Source: Mariniflexile sp. TRM1-10 (GTDB lineage: Bacteria; Bacteroidota; Bacteroidia; Flavobacteriales; Flavobacteriaceae). From it: DNA of 64,000 nt. Below, in pieces: positions 26,710 through 34,033 of the stretch. Where the stretch lies: NCBI RefSeq assembly GCF_003425985.1, contig NZ_CP022985.1:2083501-2147500 (forward strand), written 5' to 3'. A model generated the notes under the pieces. The model was not told where the DNA came from and did no database searches. It worked only from the letters and a program-made list of their open reading frames with translations. The translations under genes and the position numbers were made by a program. Position 1 is the first letter of the stretch. The number at the start of each line of letters is the position of its first letter.

Positions 26710-27211
26710 TCATTTCATGAATCTTGTCTTATATCTGAACACAAATTCACCAACGTAAAAATGCTCTATGGTGTTTATAGATACACGACCTCTTACGTAT
26801 TCACCTTGATTAATCCAATCCAAAGCAATTTCTAATACGTTGTAGCATAAACCAAGCACTTTTTTGGGTTATTCCTAAGTCTTTGCTTAACTGTATAGAT
26901 GAGATTCCTTTTTTATATGATGTTACAATCCAAATGGCAAGAAACCATTTTTGTAAATCCATTTTAGTATTATCAAAAATAGTGTTCGTTCTAACGTTGA
27001 AGTATTTTCCTGTGTTTTTACATTTATATTTATTTCCTTTACAATCATATACTTTAGAAGTAGCATCAAAAGGACTTACGACGTTACCGTTCCAACGTAA
27101 TATTTCTAAATGGTCAATACAAGATTGCTCAGTTGGAAAGGCTTGGATTAAGTCTAAGACTGATTTTACTTCTTTATTGAACATAATCTTATTATTTAAA
27201 GAAATAAACAT
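26710..27211 (-). pseudogene. Decayed IS1595-family transposase
   Basis: The first 133 codons from the ATG run like an IS1595 transposase (IEILRWNGN-like start, YKCKNTGKYFNVRTNTIFDNTK, GISSIQLSKDLGITQKSAWFMLQRIRNCFG) and then hit a stop at 26810. In another frame just downstream the C-terminal part resumes as GEYVRGRVSINTIEHFY, equivalent to the NTIENFW motif, and then jumps to EFVFRYKTR before a stop at 26710. At least two internal deletions and a frameshift have therefore removed the catalytic middle. The zinc-ribbon Cys pair at the front is also changed (SPFDATSKVYDC), as in a common flavobacterial subgroup. Confidence 0.85.
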
Positions 27212-27229
27212 AGTGTTTATTTACACAAC

Positions 27230-27246
27230 AAACAAATATTTAGTGT
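27230..27246. repeat. 17-bp repeat shared with 24421-24437
   Basis: AAACAAATATTTAGTGT is identical and in the same orientation at both places, and lies about 20 bp upstream of the decayed transposase start. It probably belongs to the transposase promoter or IS end. Confidence 0.5.
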
Positions 27247-27447
27247 AAAAAAGAGCTAATCTATATTTGAATTACTGAAATCTATTTATTTTTTCCAACT
27301 TTTTTAGCTTGTTTGCGTATATAATTTATAATACACTTTAACACATAACGTTTTAATATATGAATTAAATAATGTATCTTATAACGTAATAATATGTCTT
27401 CTATATAATTTAACTTATATTTAATTACATAATATTTTATTATATTG

Positions 27448-27455
27448 TAACTTTG
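27448..27455 (+). promoter_or_regulatory. -7 box of 74-residue / DUF2335 operon
   Basis: TAACTTTG, a perfect TAnnTTTG match, 46 nt before the start codon in an extremely AT-rich spacer (27250-27500). Confidence 0.5.
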
Positions 27456-27500
27456 TATTAACAAATACAATAAACTTATAAACAACTAACAGTTATAAAA

Positions 27501-27725
27501 ATGACTAAAATTCGTAAATACAGAACTGACTTCTTATTCCCTAAAAGTTCATTTTTTATTGGAATGGGTAGTGCTTTTAACGTGTTTGGAAATTACTATA
27601 AGTTTAATACTTCAAAGACTTCTTTAGAAGCTGATTTTAAAGCTATACAATCAGATTGGGGTGTTGTTGGACAAGATATTGAAAAAGCTATCAAAAACGT
27701 TAAAAAAGAACTTTCCTTAAAATAA
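27501..27725 (+). CDS. Small protein of unknown function upstream of DUF2335
   Basis: A 74-residue ORF (MTKIRKYRTDFLFPKSSFFIGMGSAFNVFG..., ending IKNVKKELSLK). It ends one base before the DUF2335 start and is preceded by a good -7 box, so it is a real first gene of the pair. It has a short hydrophobic Gly-rich part (FFIGMGSAFNVFG) and a charged helical C-terminus. I recognise no family. The constant pairing with a membrane DUF2335 protein, if confirmed elsewhere, would suggest a partner or antitoxin role. Confidence 0.6.
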   Translation: MTKIRKYRTDFLFPKSSFFIGMGSAFNVFGNYYKFNTSKTSLEADFKAIQSDWGVVGQDIEKAIKNVKKELSLK

Positions 27726-27726
27726 A

Positions 27727-28191
27727 ATGTCAGAAGCTTTAGACCCAATCAATGAGGAGGAAGAAAATGACATTCCTCAAGAAATTCAAGAAATATTAAA
27801 TGACCCTGAAATTTCTGACGAGAAAAAGGAAAAAATAATATCTGTCCTTACAATTAAGAGAAGTTTTAGTGGACCATTACCTTCACCTGAAGTTTTGCAA
27901 CAGTATAATAATGTAGTAAAAGATGGTGCTGAACGTGTTGTGAAAATGGCAGAAAACCAATCTAAACATCGAATGGATTTAGAAGATTTCGCTATAAAAG
28001 GACAAATAAAACAAAGTGGTAGAGGTCAAATTTTTGGTTTTACATTAGCTCTACTTTGTATTGCCTCTACTGTTTATTTAGCGACAGAAGGTTATGAAAC
28101 TCTTGCAATAGCATTAGGAACTACAACTGTAATTGGTCTTGCTAGCATCTTTGTTTTAGGCAAAATTTTCCAATCTAAAGATAAAGAATAA
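27727..28191 (+). CDS. DUF2335 two-helix membrane protein
   Basis: A 154-residue protein with an acidic, soluble N-terminus (residues 1-50), the DUF2335 core SGPLPSPEVLQQYNNVVKDGAERVVKMAENQSKHRMDLE, and two transmembrane helices at the C-terminus (about 101-120 and 125-145). DUF2335 proteins are small membrane proteins found mainly on mobile islands; their function is unknown. The layout, a soluble sensor-like region plus a 2TM module, is that of candidate membrane-perturbing effectors. That is inference. It is translationally coupled to the 74-residue gene. Confidence 0.8.
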   Translation: MSEALDPINEEEENDIPQEIQEILNDPEISDEKKEKIISVLTIKRSFSGPLPSPEVLQQYNNVVKDGAERVVKMAENQSKHRMDLEDFAIKGQIKQSGRGQIFGFTLALLCIASTVYLATEGYETLAIALGTTTVIGLASIFVLGKIFQSKDKE

Positions 28192-28317
28192 TATTTTGCT
28201 TCCGACTGTCAGCAATCTACCTACCTTAATAAAATAAAATTTTCAAAGTCTATTAAAAGACTTATTATAAGATTTTTATTGTTTTGTTGTATATTTCAGT
28301 TATTAATACAATTTACA

Positions 28318-28750
28318 ATGTCGTATGTTAAGGATATAGAGGAGTCTAATCAGTTTCTAAAATCATTTGCATTATCTCTATTAACATCTCCTTTGTGGTA
28401 TCTGTCATTTTTTTTTATAAACAATAATTTTTATAAATAAAACTACTGATGCAACTATTTTAGTGACATTATCATGTACATTAAGCTTTATTTCTACATT
28501 TTCATTAGGGCTGATTGTTTTGCTAAATGATAAATCAAGGGAAGATGAAGACGCTTTATTTAGTTGTTGTATTTCTCTTTCATCCCTTATTCTAATGATA
28601 TGGAAATCTTTACTATTGTTTACTATATATTCAATAGGCTTTATTTTTGATTCATATATCTATTTTTATTGGTATATAGTCATATATTTTTTAATATATA
28701 TTATAGCCCTAATCATAGAATTGATTCCTGAAAAAAAAGAAATGATATAG
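28318..28750 (+). pseudogene. Probable frameshifted small membrane protein
   Basis: An ATG frame at 28318 codes MSYVKDIEESNQFLKSFALSLLTSPLWYLSFFFINNN and stops at 28440. The adjacent +1 frame, open from 28421, continues INKTTDATILVTLSCTLSFIS... to 28750 through three further hydrophobic segments. The two fit together as one membrane protein of about 140 residues, broken close to a run of nine T at about 28410. Alternatively the 95 codons from GTG at 28463 are a gene in their own right. No family recognised. Composition is very AT-rich, so a chance frame is not excluded. Confidence 0.4.
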
Positions 28751-28937
28751 TCAGTAAAATAATTACTAATAAAAAACTAATAATGAATGACTTTATTAGT
28801 TTTATTTCTCTAAAACTAAACTTCTTTCTCATAGCCTAGTTTTTTTAATATTGAATCGATTTTCTTCATTTTTTATTGGTGTAAACAGGCATGTAATTCC
28901 CAATAACAGAAGAATTATATTATTTTACTGTCAAAAA

Positions 28938-28945
28938 TAAATTTG
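28938..28945 (+). promoter_or_regulatory. -7 box of zinc-ribbon gene
   Basis: TAAATTTG, a perfect match to TAnnTTTG, 25 nt before the ATG at 28970. It rules out the TTG at 28943 as start, because that codon lies inside the box. Confidence 0.6.
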
Positions 28946-28969
28946 TACATTTATAAAAAAGATGTACTT

Positions 28970-29320
28970 ATGTCCAAAGCTTGTTTAGAATGTGGTGAAA
29001 AAATAATAGGAAGAAGCGACAAAAAATTTTGTAGTGATTATTGCCGTAATGCCTATAACAATACCATAAATAAAGATTCTAAAAACTTAATTCGAAACAT
29101 AAATAATCGATTAAGGAAAAATTGGCGCATTTTAGAAACGTTAAACCCAGAACAAAAAACAAAAACCACGAGAACAAAACTTATTCAACATGGTTTTGAT
29201 TTTAATTTTTTCACAAGTACTTATACTACTAAAGTAGGTACCGTTTATTACTTTGTTTACGATCAAGGGTACTTGCCCTTAGAAGATGAATATTATGCCT
29301 TGGTAAAAAGAGAAAGCTAA
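28970..29320 (+). CDS. Conserved zinc-ribbon protein of Flavobacteria
   Basis: A 116-residue protein from the ATG at 28970. The N-terminus has a zinc ribbon, CLECGEKIIGRSDKKFCSDYCRNAYNN (two CxxC/CxxxC pairs), of the type that binds one zinc. The rest is a basic helix (NLIRNINNRLRKNWRIL) and a Tyr-rich beta part. The family is common as a chromosomal gene in Flavobacteriaceae without known function; nucleic-acid binding is plausible. It marks the right border of the accessory island. Confidence 0.8.
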   Translation: MSKACLECGEKIIGRSDKKFCSDYCRNAYNNTINKDSKNLIRNINNRLRKNWRILETLNPEQKTKTTRTKLIQHGFDFNFFTSTYTTKVGTVYYFVYDQGYLPLEDEYYALVKRES

Positions 29321-29327
29321 ACAAACA

Positions 29328-29792
29328 CTACCATGTATGTCCTTTTAAGGCAAGGGCTGCTTTTAAAATGTCTTTCTGACTTATTTGACCTACCAATTTT
29401 CCGTTTTCAACAATAGGAAAACGTCTGCGTTTTGATTCTAGAAATTTATTTGCAGCATCAAAAATATTCATGTTCCCATCAATGGTTTCAACATTTTTCA
29501 CCATACATTTTTCAACAGTATTATTTTCCATAGGCAAATTGTGGTACCTGCTTTCACTTATTTGTTTAATACAATCGCCTTCAGATATAATACCAATTAA
29601 TTCATGCTCATCGTTTACGACCGGACCACCAGAAATTCTGTTTTTAATTAAGGAATCAATCACTTTTTCTATGAGTTCCTCAGACTTAAAGGTTATCAGG
29701 TTTGTAGACATGTAGTCACTAACCTTAATAGGCAAATCTACACAGGTATTCTGCTGATTTTTTCGAGAGGCTAAAAAACTTTTAATTCCCAT
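29328..29792 (-). CDS. CBS-domain pair protein
   Basis: A protein with two CBS domains: VSDYMSTNLITFKSEELIEKVIDSLIKNRISGGPVVND...LIGIISEGDCIKQI and VEKCMVKNVETIDGNMNIFDAANKFLESKRRRFPIVENGKLVGQISQKDIL. CBS pairs bind adenosyl ligands and regulate other activities; stand-alone versions have unclear targets. I place the start at the ATG at 29792 (MGIKSFLASRK), which fits the family. An in-frame ATG at 29858 would add 22 basic residues. It converges on the zinc-ribbon gene, only 7 nt apart. Confidence 0.85.
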   Translation of the reverse strand: MGIKSFLASRKNQQNTCVDLPIKVSDYMSTNLITFKSEELIEKVIDSLIKNRISGGPVVNDEHELIGIISEGDCIKQISESRYHNLPMENNTVEKCMVKNVETIDGNMNIFDAANKFLESKRRRFPIVENGKLVGQISQKDILKAALALKGHTW

Positions 29793-29985
29793 AATTCTAT
29801 CTTTTAACAACCTAATGTACTTATTTTTTTTAAATTTTCCTAATAATGTATTTTTCATCTGACATTAAATCCATAATAAAACCTTAAGAATAATTAATTA
29901 TTAATTGAAACGGAAATAATTAGTATACTTTTAAGGGTTTAAATGCTAATTTTTTATAGTTTTAGTGCTTTAAAATAGTATAACA

Positions 29986-30027
29986 ATGAAACACCCATGG
30001 GAATGGCATTCATACACACGAGGATGA
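29986..30027 (+). CDS. 13-codon upstream ORF inside a leader hairpin
   Basis: ATG followed by codons for MKHPWEWHSYTRG and TGA. It lies in the leader of the TPR gene and inside an inverted repeat (AACACCC 29990-29996 / GGGTGTT 30035-30041). The stretch is far richer in G and C than the surrounding AT-rich DNA, which suggests selection. The content of two Trp and two His would suit a leader peptide that senses translation. This is an inference from one copy. Confidence 0.35.
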   Translation: MKHPWEWHSYTRG

Positions 30028-30075
30028 TTGTTAAGGGTGTTCCATCTGACAATTAAAAAACAATAAAATAAACAG

Positions 30076-30789
30076 ATGAAAAGATTATTTGTATTAGGAT
30101 TTTTGGTGAGTGGTTTTATAATGGGTGCGCAAAGCAACTCCGATTTATTGAAGCATTATGAAGCTTATTATAAGCAAATGAAAAAACAGGGAGATGTTCA
30201 AGGCATCATCAACGCTATGACGCATTTAAATGTGTTGTCGCCTTCTCCGGCAAGAATGGATACGCTGGCTTATATTTATATGAGTGAAGATAAATATATG
30301 CAAGCTTTAAACACCATAGGTTATGAACGCATGGTGGACGATTCAGACATTGCTATAGAAGTAAAAGCTGTTTCGTTAAAGGCTGTAAAACAACCAGAAT
30401 TAGCTATTGGGCAATTTGATGAAATGTTTAAAAGAAATCCAAATGCTCTAATTGCTTATGAATTGGCTGAGCTTTGTTTGCAAACTCAAAAACTAGCCGA
30501 AGCGGATAAGCACATTACTTATGGGTTGGCAAACTCTAAAGACGATATGAAAAAAGCATTTTACGAAACCCAAACGCCCTATGAAGTATCATTAAAATCG
30601 GCTTTTATGTACTTAAATGCGTTATCTACCTATAACAAAGACAAAAAAGAAAATATCGATAAAGCTGTAGATATTTTGGATGCTACTTTAAAGTTGTCGC
30701 CAAACTTTAATTTAATTCAGTTAACAAAAAACGAATTGTTAAGACAAAAACAAGTGTTACAGGCACAAGCAGCACAACCTAAAAACTAA
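30076..30789 (+). CDS. Secreted TPR-like protein
   Basis: A 237-residue protein with a signal peptide (MKRLFVLGFLVSGFIMGAQ) and a helical repeat body: DTLAYIYMSEDKYMQALNTIGYE, AVKQPELAIGQFDEMFKRNPNALIAYELAELCLQTQKLAEADKHI and DILDATLKLSPNFNLIQLTKNEL read as TPR-like helix pairs. It is probably periplasmic, with a protein-interaction role. The leader contains the unusual hairpin and short ORF at 29986-30041. A good terminator follows. Confidence 0.8.
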   Translation: MKRLFVLGFLVSGFIMGAQSNSDLLKHYEAYYKQMKKQGDVQGIINAMTHLNVLSPSPARMDTLAYIYMSEDKYMQALNTIGYERMVDDSDIAIEVKAVSLKAVKQPELAIGQFDEMFKRNPNALIAYELAELCLQTQKLAEADKHITYGLANSKDDMKKAFYETQTPYEVSLKSAFMYLNALSTYNKDKKENIDKAVDILDATLKLSPNFNLIQLTKNELLRQKQVLQAQAAQPKN

Positions 30790-30804
30790 CTAAACTAAAT
30801 ACCT

Positions 30805-30842
30805 AAAAGCGGTAAGTGTTATTTAATGCTTGCCGCTTTTTT
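30805..30842. terminator. Bidirectional terminator between TPR gene and lipoprotein
   Basis: A 12-bp stem AAAAGCGGTAAG / CTTGCCGCTTTT with one G-U pair, a 12-nt loop and T/A runs on both sides. It serves both convergent genes. Confidence 0.85.
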
Positions 30843-30845
30843 ATT

Positions 30846-31364
30846 TTATGGCTTTTCAATAATAATATTATCGTTTTCTATTTTCTTATTCATTTGTAGG
30901 TTTAAATTAGAAAACGCTACCAAAAATCCTTTGATGTTCTCAAGAAGTTCCTCCTTGCTTGTGGTAGATAAATTTGATAAACTTTCCAATTTTAAAAGTT
31001 TGGTTTCTAAAGCCGAAATTCTTGCTAAAATGGCAGGGCTATTTATATTGCTGGGTATGGTTTGTTTTAAGTTGGTTAGTAACTCTTTAACTTCTTTAGT
31101 GTTATTGTAAAAGAAACTTAAATCGGCCTTCTTTACATGGTCTATGACCTCTTGCAGTTGCTTGTATGCATTCCAATTTATAGTAATGTCTTCTGTTCTG
31201 CTATCTAAAATATAATCGGTGTACTTAATTTTCGAAATGTCTTTTACTTTGATTTCCAGACTATCGTTGGCTTTATCAAGAGTTGCCTCGCCCTGCTCCT
31301 GATTTTTTTTACAAGAGAAAGCAATAACCAAAAAGCACCAAATACTTAAATACTTAAAATTCAT
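30846..31364 (-). CDS. Lipoprotein of unknown function
   Basis: A 172-residue protein with a lipoprotein signal peptide (WCFLVIAFSCKKNQ; Cys18 is the lipidation site). The mature part is mostly helical and charged, with a predicted coiled coil near the C-terminus (ARISALETKLLKLESLSNLSTTSKEELLENIKG). I recognise no named domain. It is probably anchored in the outer or inner membrane facing the periplasm. Confidence 0.78.
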   Translation of the reverse strand: MNFKYLSIWCFLVIAFSCKKNQEQGEATLDKANDSLEIKVKDISKIKYTDYILDSRTEDITINWNAYKQLQEVIDHVKKADLSFFYNNTKEVKELLTNLKQTIPSNINSPAILARISALETKLLKLESLSNLSTTSKEELLENIKGFLVAFSNLNLQMNKKIENDNIIIEKP

Positions 31365-31482
31365 AACATATCATATATAAAAAGCAAAGATATAAGATTC
31401 GTTTCTTTTTTTTGTTAGATAGTTTGTATTAGTATTAGTAATATTTCAGTTTTAAAATGCGATATTATCAATAAAAACTTAT

Positions 31483-31490
31483 TATTTTTG
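31483..31490 (+). promoter_or_regulatory. -7 box of tdh
   Basis: TATTTTTG fits TAnnTTTG and lies 27 nt before the ATG at 31517. Confidence 0.4.
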
Positions 31491-31516
31491 ATAAATATTT
31501 ATAAACACAGCTTTAA

Positions 31517-32488
31517 ATGAAGTCGAAAATATTAATGATTGGTGCTTGCGGTCAAATTGGGTCAGAATTAACACTTAAACTTAGGCGGTTGTTTGGTGAG
31601 GAAAATGTTATTGCCAGCGATATTAGTTACAGTAATTTAGACGTTGTTAATTCGGGTATTTTCGAAATTGTTGATGCGCAAAACTACGCAAGCATTAAAG
31701 TGTGTGTTGAAAAGTATAAGATTGATACCATTTATTTAATGGCAGCCATTTTAAGTGCAACGGGCGAAAAATATCCCATGAAAGCTTGGGACTTAAACAT
31801 GGAATCGTTGTTTCATGTGCTAAACTTGGCCCGAGCGAAATTTATAAAAAAAGTATTTTGGCCATCGAGCATTGCCGTATTTGGCGCCACTACACCTAAA
31901 GAGTTTACGCCACAATATACTATTATGGAGCCATCTACTGTTTATGGTATTACCAAACAAGTTGGCGAACGCTGGTGTGAATACTATCATAAAAAATATG
32001 ATGTAGACGTTCGCAGTTTACGCTACCCGGGCATTATTAGCTGGAAAACATTGCCAGGTGGCGGTACAACCGATTATGCGGTAGAAATTTACCATAAAGC
32101 TATAACCGATGGTTTCTATGATTGCTTTTTAACTGAAGAGACCGAACTCCCCATGATGTTTATGGACGACGCTATAAAAGCCACCATAGATATTATGACG
32201 GCCAATAAAGATGCTGTAAAGATAAGATCGTCGTATAATTTGGCAGCTATTAGTTTTACACCAAAAGAGCTTGCCGAATCCATAAAAAAACACATACCGG
32301 GATTTAAAATTACATACACACCAGATTACAGACAGGATATAGCCAATAGTTGGCCAAAGAGTATTAACGATTCTTATGCAAGAGAAGATTGGAAATGGAA
32401 GCACCAATTCAATATTGAAGACATCACCAAAGAGATGCTTTTGCAACTCAATAAAAAATATGGCGCATCGTTAAACAAATCTAAATAA
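31517..32488 (+). CDS. tdh: L-threonine 3-dehydrogenase, SDR type
   Basis: A 323-residue extended short-chain dehydrogenase resembling UDP-glucose epimerases. It has the NAD-binding motif GACGQIGSEL, the SSIAVFG strand, and catalytic YGITK (Tyr/Lys). The substrate-loop signature PGIISWKTLPGGGTTDYAVEIY is typical of the threonine dehydrogenase group first described from psychrophilic Flavobacterium. It oxidises L-threonine to 2-amino-3-ketobutyrate with NAD+, leading to glycine and acetyl-CoA. No kbl (the next enzyme) is adjacent. The start ATG follows a -7 box at a normal distance. Confidence 0.9.
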   Translation: MKSKILMIGACGQIGSELTLKLRRLFGEENVIASDISYSNLDVVNSGIFEIVDAQNYASIKVCVEKYKIDTIYLMAAILSATGEKYPMKAWDLNMESLFHVLNLARAKFIKKVFWPSSIAVFGATTPKEFTPQYTIMEPSTVYGITKQVGERWCEYYHKKYDVDVRSLRYPGIISWKTLPGGGTTDYAVEIYHKAITDGFYDCFLTEETELPMMFMDDAIKATIDIMTANKDAVKIRSSYNLAAISFTPKELAESIKKHIPGFKITYTPDYRQDIANSWPKSINDSYAREDWKWKHQFNIEDITKEMLLQLNKKYGASLNKSK

Positions 32489-32526
32489 TTGTATATTTGG
32501 GTTTCCCTAAATCCTAATATAGTGTT

Positions 32527-33117
32527 ATGTTCGAAAATTTTTGGTTCAACGTTCAATATGGCATCAACCACGTCCTTGATATAAAAGCCTACGACCACGT
32601 ATTATTTCTTATTGTTTTAACCGTTCCATATTTGTTTAAAGATTGGAAACGCGTGTTATTATTAGTAACCATGTTTACCTTGGGGCATACGCTATCATTA
32701 GTTTTAGCAGTGTATAATATTGTTAGTGTTAAAGCGGTTATGGTGGAGTTTTTGATACCTATAACCATACTAATTGTAGCGCTTTTTAATGTGTTTACTT
32801 CGGGTAAAGGTGCCCAAAAAGAAAAAGTAGGCGTCTTGTTTTTGTCAACCCTTTTCTTTGGTTTAATACACGGTTTAGGTTTTGCTCGGGAGTTTAAGAT
32901 GCTATTGGGCGATTCCGATAGTAAATTAGTGCTATTGCTAGAGTTCGCTTTAGGGATCGAATTGGCTCAAATAATCATTGTATTTGTGGTTTTACTATTA
33001 GGTTATATTATGCAAACCATATTTAGGTTTAATAAGCGTGACTGGATTATGGTCATCTCTGCCATCGTAGTTGGATTGGTTATTCCTATGATACTTAACA
33101 GCGATTTTCTGGCTTAG
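32527..33117 (+). CDS. HupE/UreJ family membrane protein
   Basis: A 196-residue integral membrane protein with about six helices. It shows the family motifs GINHVLDIKAYDHVLFLIVL and FTLGHTLSLVLA, and a third His-containing one, GLIHGLGFAREF. The conserved His and Asp residues at the membrane entry suggest a metal (nickel/cobalt or other divalent ion) transport role, as in HupE. No hydrogenase or urease gene is near, so the substrate is open. It follows tdh by 38 nt and may be co-transcribed. Confidence 0.88.
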   Translation: MFENFWFNVQYGINHVLDIKAYDHVLFLIVLTVPYLFKDWKRVLLLVTMFTLGHTLSLVLAVYNIVSVKAVMVEFLIPITILIVALFNVFTSGKGAQKEKVGVLFLSTLFFGLIHGLGFAREFKMLLGDSDSKLVLLLEFALGIELAQIIIVFVVLLLGYIMQTIFRFNKRDWIMVISAIVVGLVIPMILNSDFLA

Positions 33118-33120
33118 TTT

Positions 33121-33148
33121 AAAATTCAAAATTCAAAATTCAAAGTTC
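33121..33148. repeat. Short tandem repeat (AAAATTC x4)
   Basis: Four 7-bp units, three AAAATTC and one AAAGTTC. Simple repeats of this kind are frequent between flavobacterial genes and could be length-variable. Confidence 0.7.
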
Positions 33149-33464
33149 AGAGTTTGAGGTGTCGATGAAGTTTGTAATACACGATTCAACGATTACACGA
33201 TTAAACTATTAAAAATTACAGGGTATGTTTATCAACCAGAACGAAGGTTTTGTAATGATATCTTTTTTTTATTTAACTATTTAAGTGCCTGTATACCAGA
33301 TTATATTACATCGAACTCAGGTTAAAATAGTATGTGTGAGTAGCCTTTAACGCAAACCACCTTTCCAGATAAAACTTGTTATTATTTTCACAAACTTTCT
33401 AAAAAGTTTAACGAACTTGCGTTGCAATTAAAATACGAACCAAGTATATTCGTTATATTGTTTT
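33149..33464. other. Spacer HupE gene / structured element
   Basis: About 315 bp with no supported ORF and no feature that I recognise beyond AT-rich tracts. It carries GATTCAACGATTACACGATT-like junk often seen between Bacteroidetes genes. Confidence 0.3.
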
Positions 33465-33583
33465 GCGTTAGGGATAGTAGTGAAAATCCTTTTGCTTTTT
33501 TGCAAAAGATTGTAACGGATAGCCCGACCCGAATAGTTTTAAGTTTCATTTTAAACTTAAAACTTGAAATGAGGGTAACGCCC
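33465..33583. ncRNA. Structured RNA-like element or intergenic repeat
   Basis: This 119-bp unit is closed by GCGTTA (33465-33470) pairing with TAACGC (33576-33581). Inside are two perfect hairpins: CTTTTGC/GCAAAAG (33489-33508) and a 12-bp stem AGTTTTAAGTTT/AAACTTAAAACT (33535-33564). The single-stranded parts have GGGATAGTAGTGAAAATCC and GTAACGGATAGCCCGACCCG, much richer in G and C than the surroundings. I recall similar GGGATAG...AGCCCGACC blocks in several flavobacterial genomes. It could be a dispersed repeat or a conserved RNA upstream of the dCMP deaminase gene, 19 nt away. It may act in either direction. Confidence 0.5.
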
Positions 33584-33601
33584 AAATTATAATTAAAATT
33601 A

Positions 33602-34033
33602 ATGCCAGAAAAGAAACAGCTTAAATACGATAAAGCCTACTTAAGGATAGCACAAGAATGGGGAAAATTATCGTATTGCAAACGTAGGCAAGTAGGTGCG
33701 CTTATAGTAAAAGATAGAATGATAATTTCAGACGGGTACAACGGTACGCCATCAGGATTTGAAAATTTTTGTGAAGACGATGCGGGATACACCAAATGGT
33801 ATGTATTACACGCCGAAGCAAACGCTATTTTAAAAGTAGCGGCATCAACCCAATCCTGCAAAGGTGCGACACTTTACATAACCATGTCGCCATGCAAAGA
33901 GTGTAGCAAGCTCATCCATCAAGCAGGTATTGTAAAAGTGGTATATCATATAGCTTATAAAGACGATTCTGGATTAGAATTCTTAAAAAAAGCAGGAATT
34001 GAGTTAAAACAAATTGAAGATCTACGAGCCTAA
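33602..34033 (+). CDS. Deoxycytidylate (dCMP) deaminase family protein
   Basis: A 143-residue zinc-dependent deaminase. The zinc site and catalytic Glu are seen in H70-A-E72 (LHAEANAIL) and P-C98-KE-C101. The SDGYNGTPSGFENFCED segment is typical of dCMP deaminases (ComEB-like), which make dUMP for thymidylate synthesis. The stop codon overlaps the start of the S41 protease by one base (TAATG), so both are co-translated. Confidence 0.9.
   Translation: MPEKKQLKYDKAYLRIAQEWGKLSYCKRRQVGALIVKDRMIISDGYNGTPSGFENFCEDDAGYTKWYVLHAEANAILKVAASTQSCKGATLYITMSPCKECSKLIHQAGIVKVVYHIAYKDDSGLEFLKKAGIELKQIEDLRA

Noticed and set aside
27282..27485. 67-codon minus-strand ORF
   Set aside because: Composed almost only of I, Y, K, L and N in a very AT-rich promoter region; overlaps the -7 box of the next gene.
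33388..33585. 65-codon minus-strand ORF
   Set aside because: Its frame covers the structured element 33465-33583; the base pattern there is explained by RNA/repeat structure.
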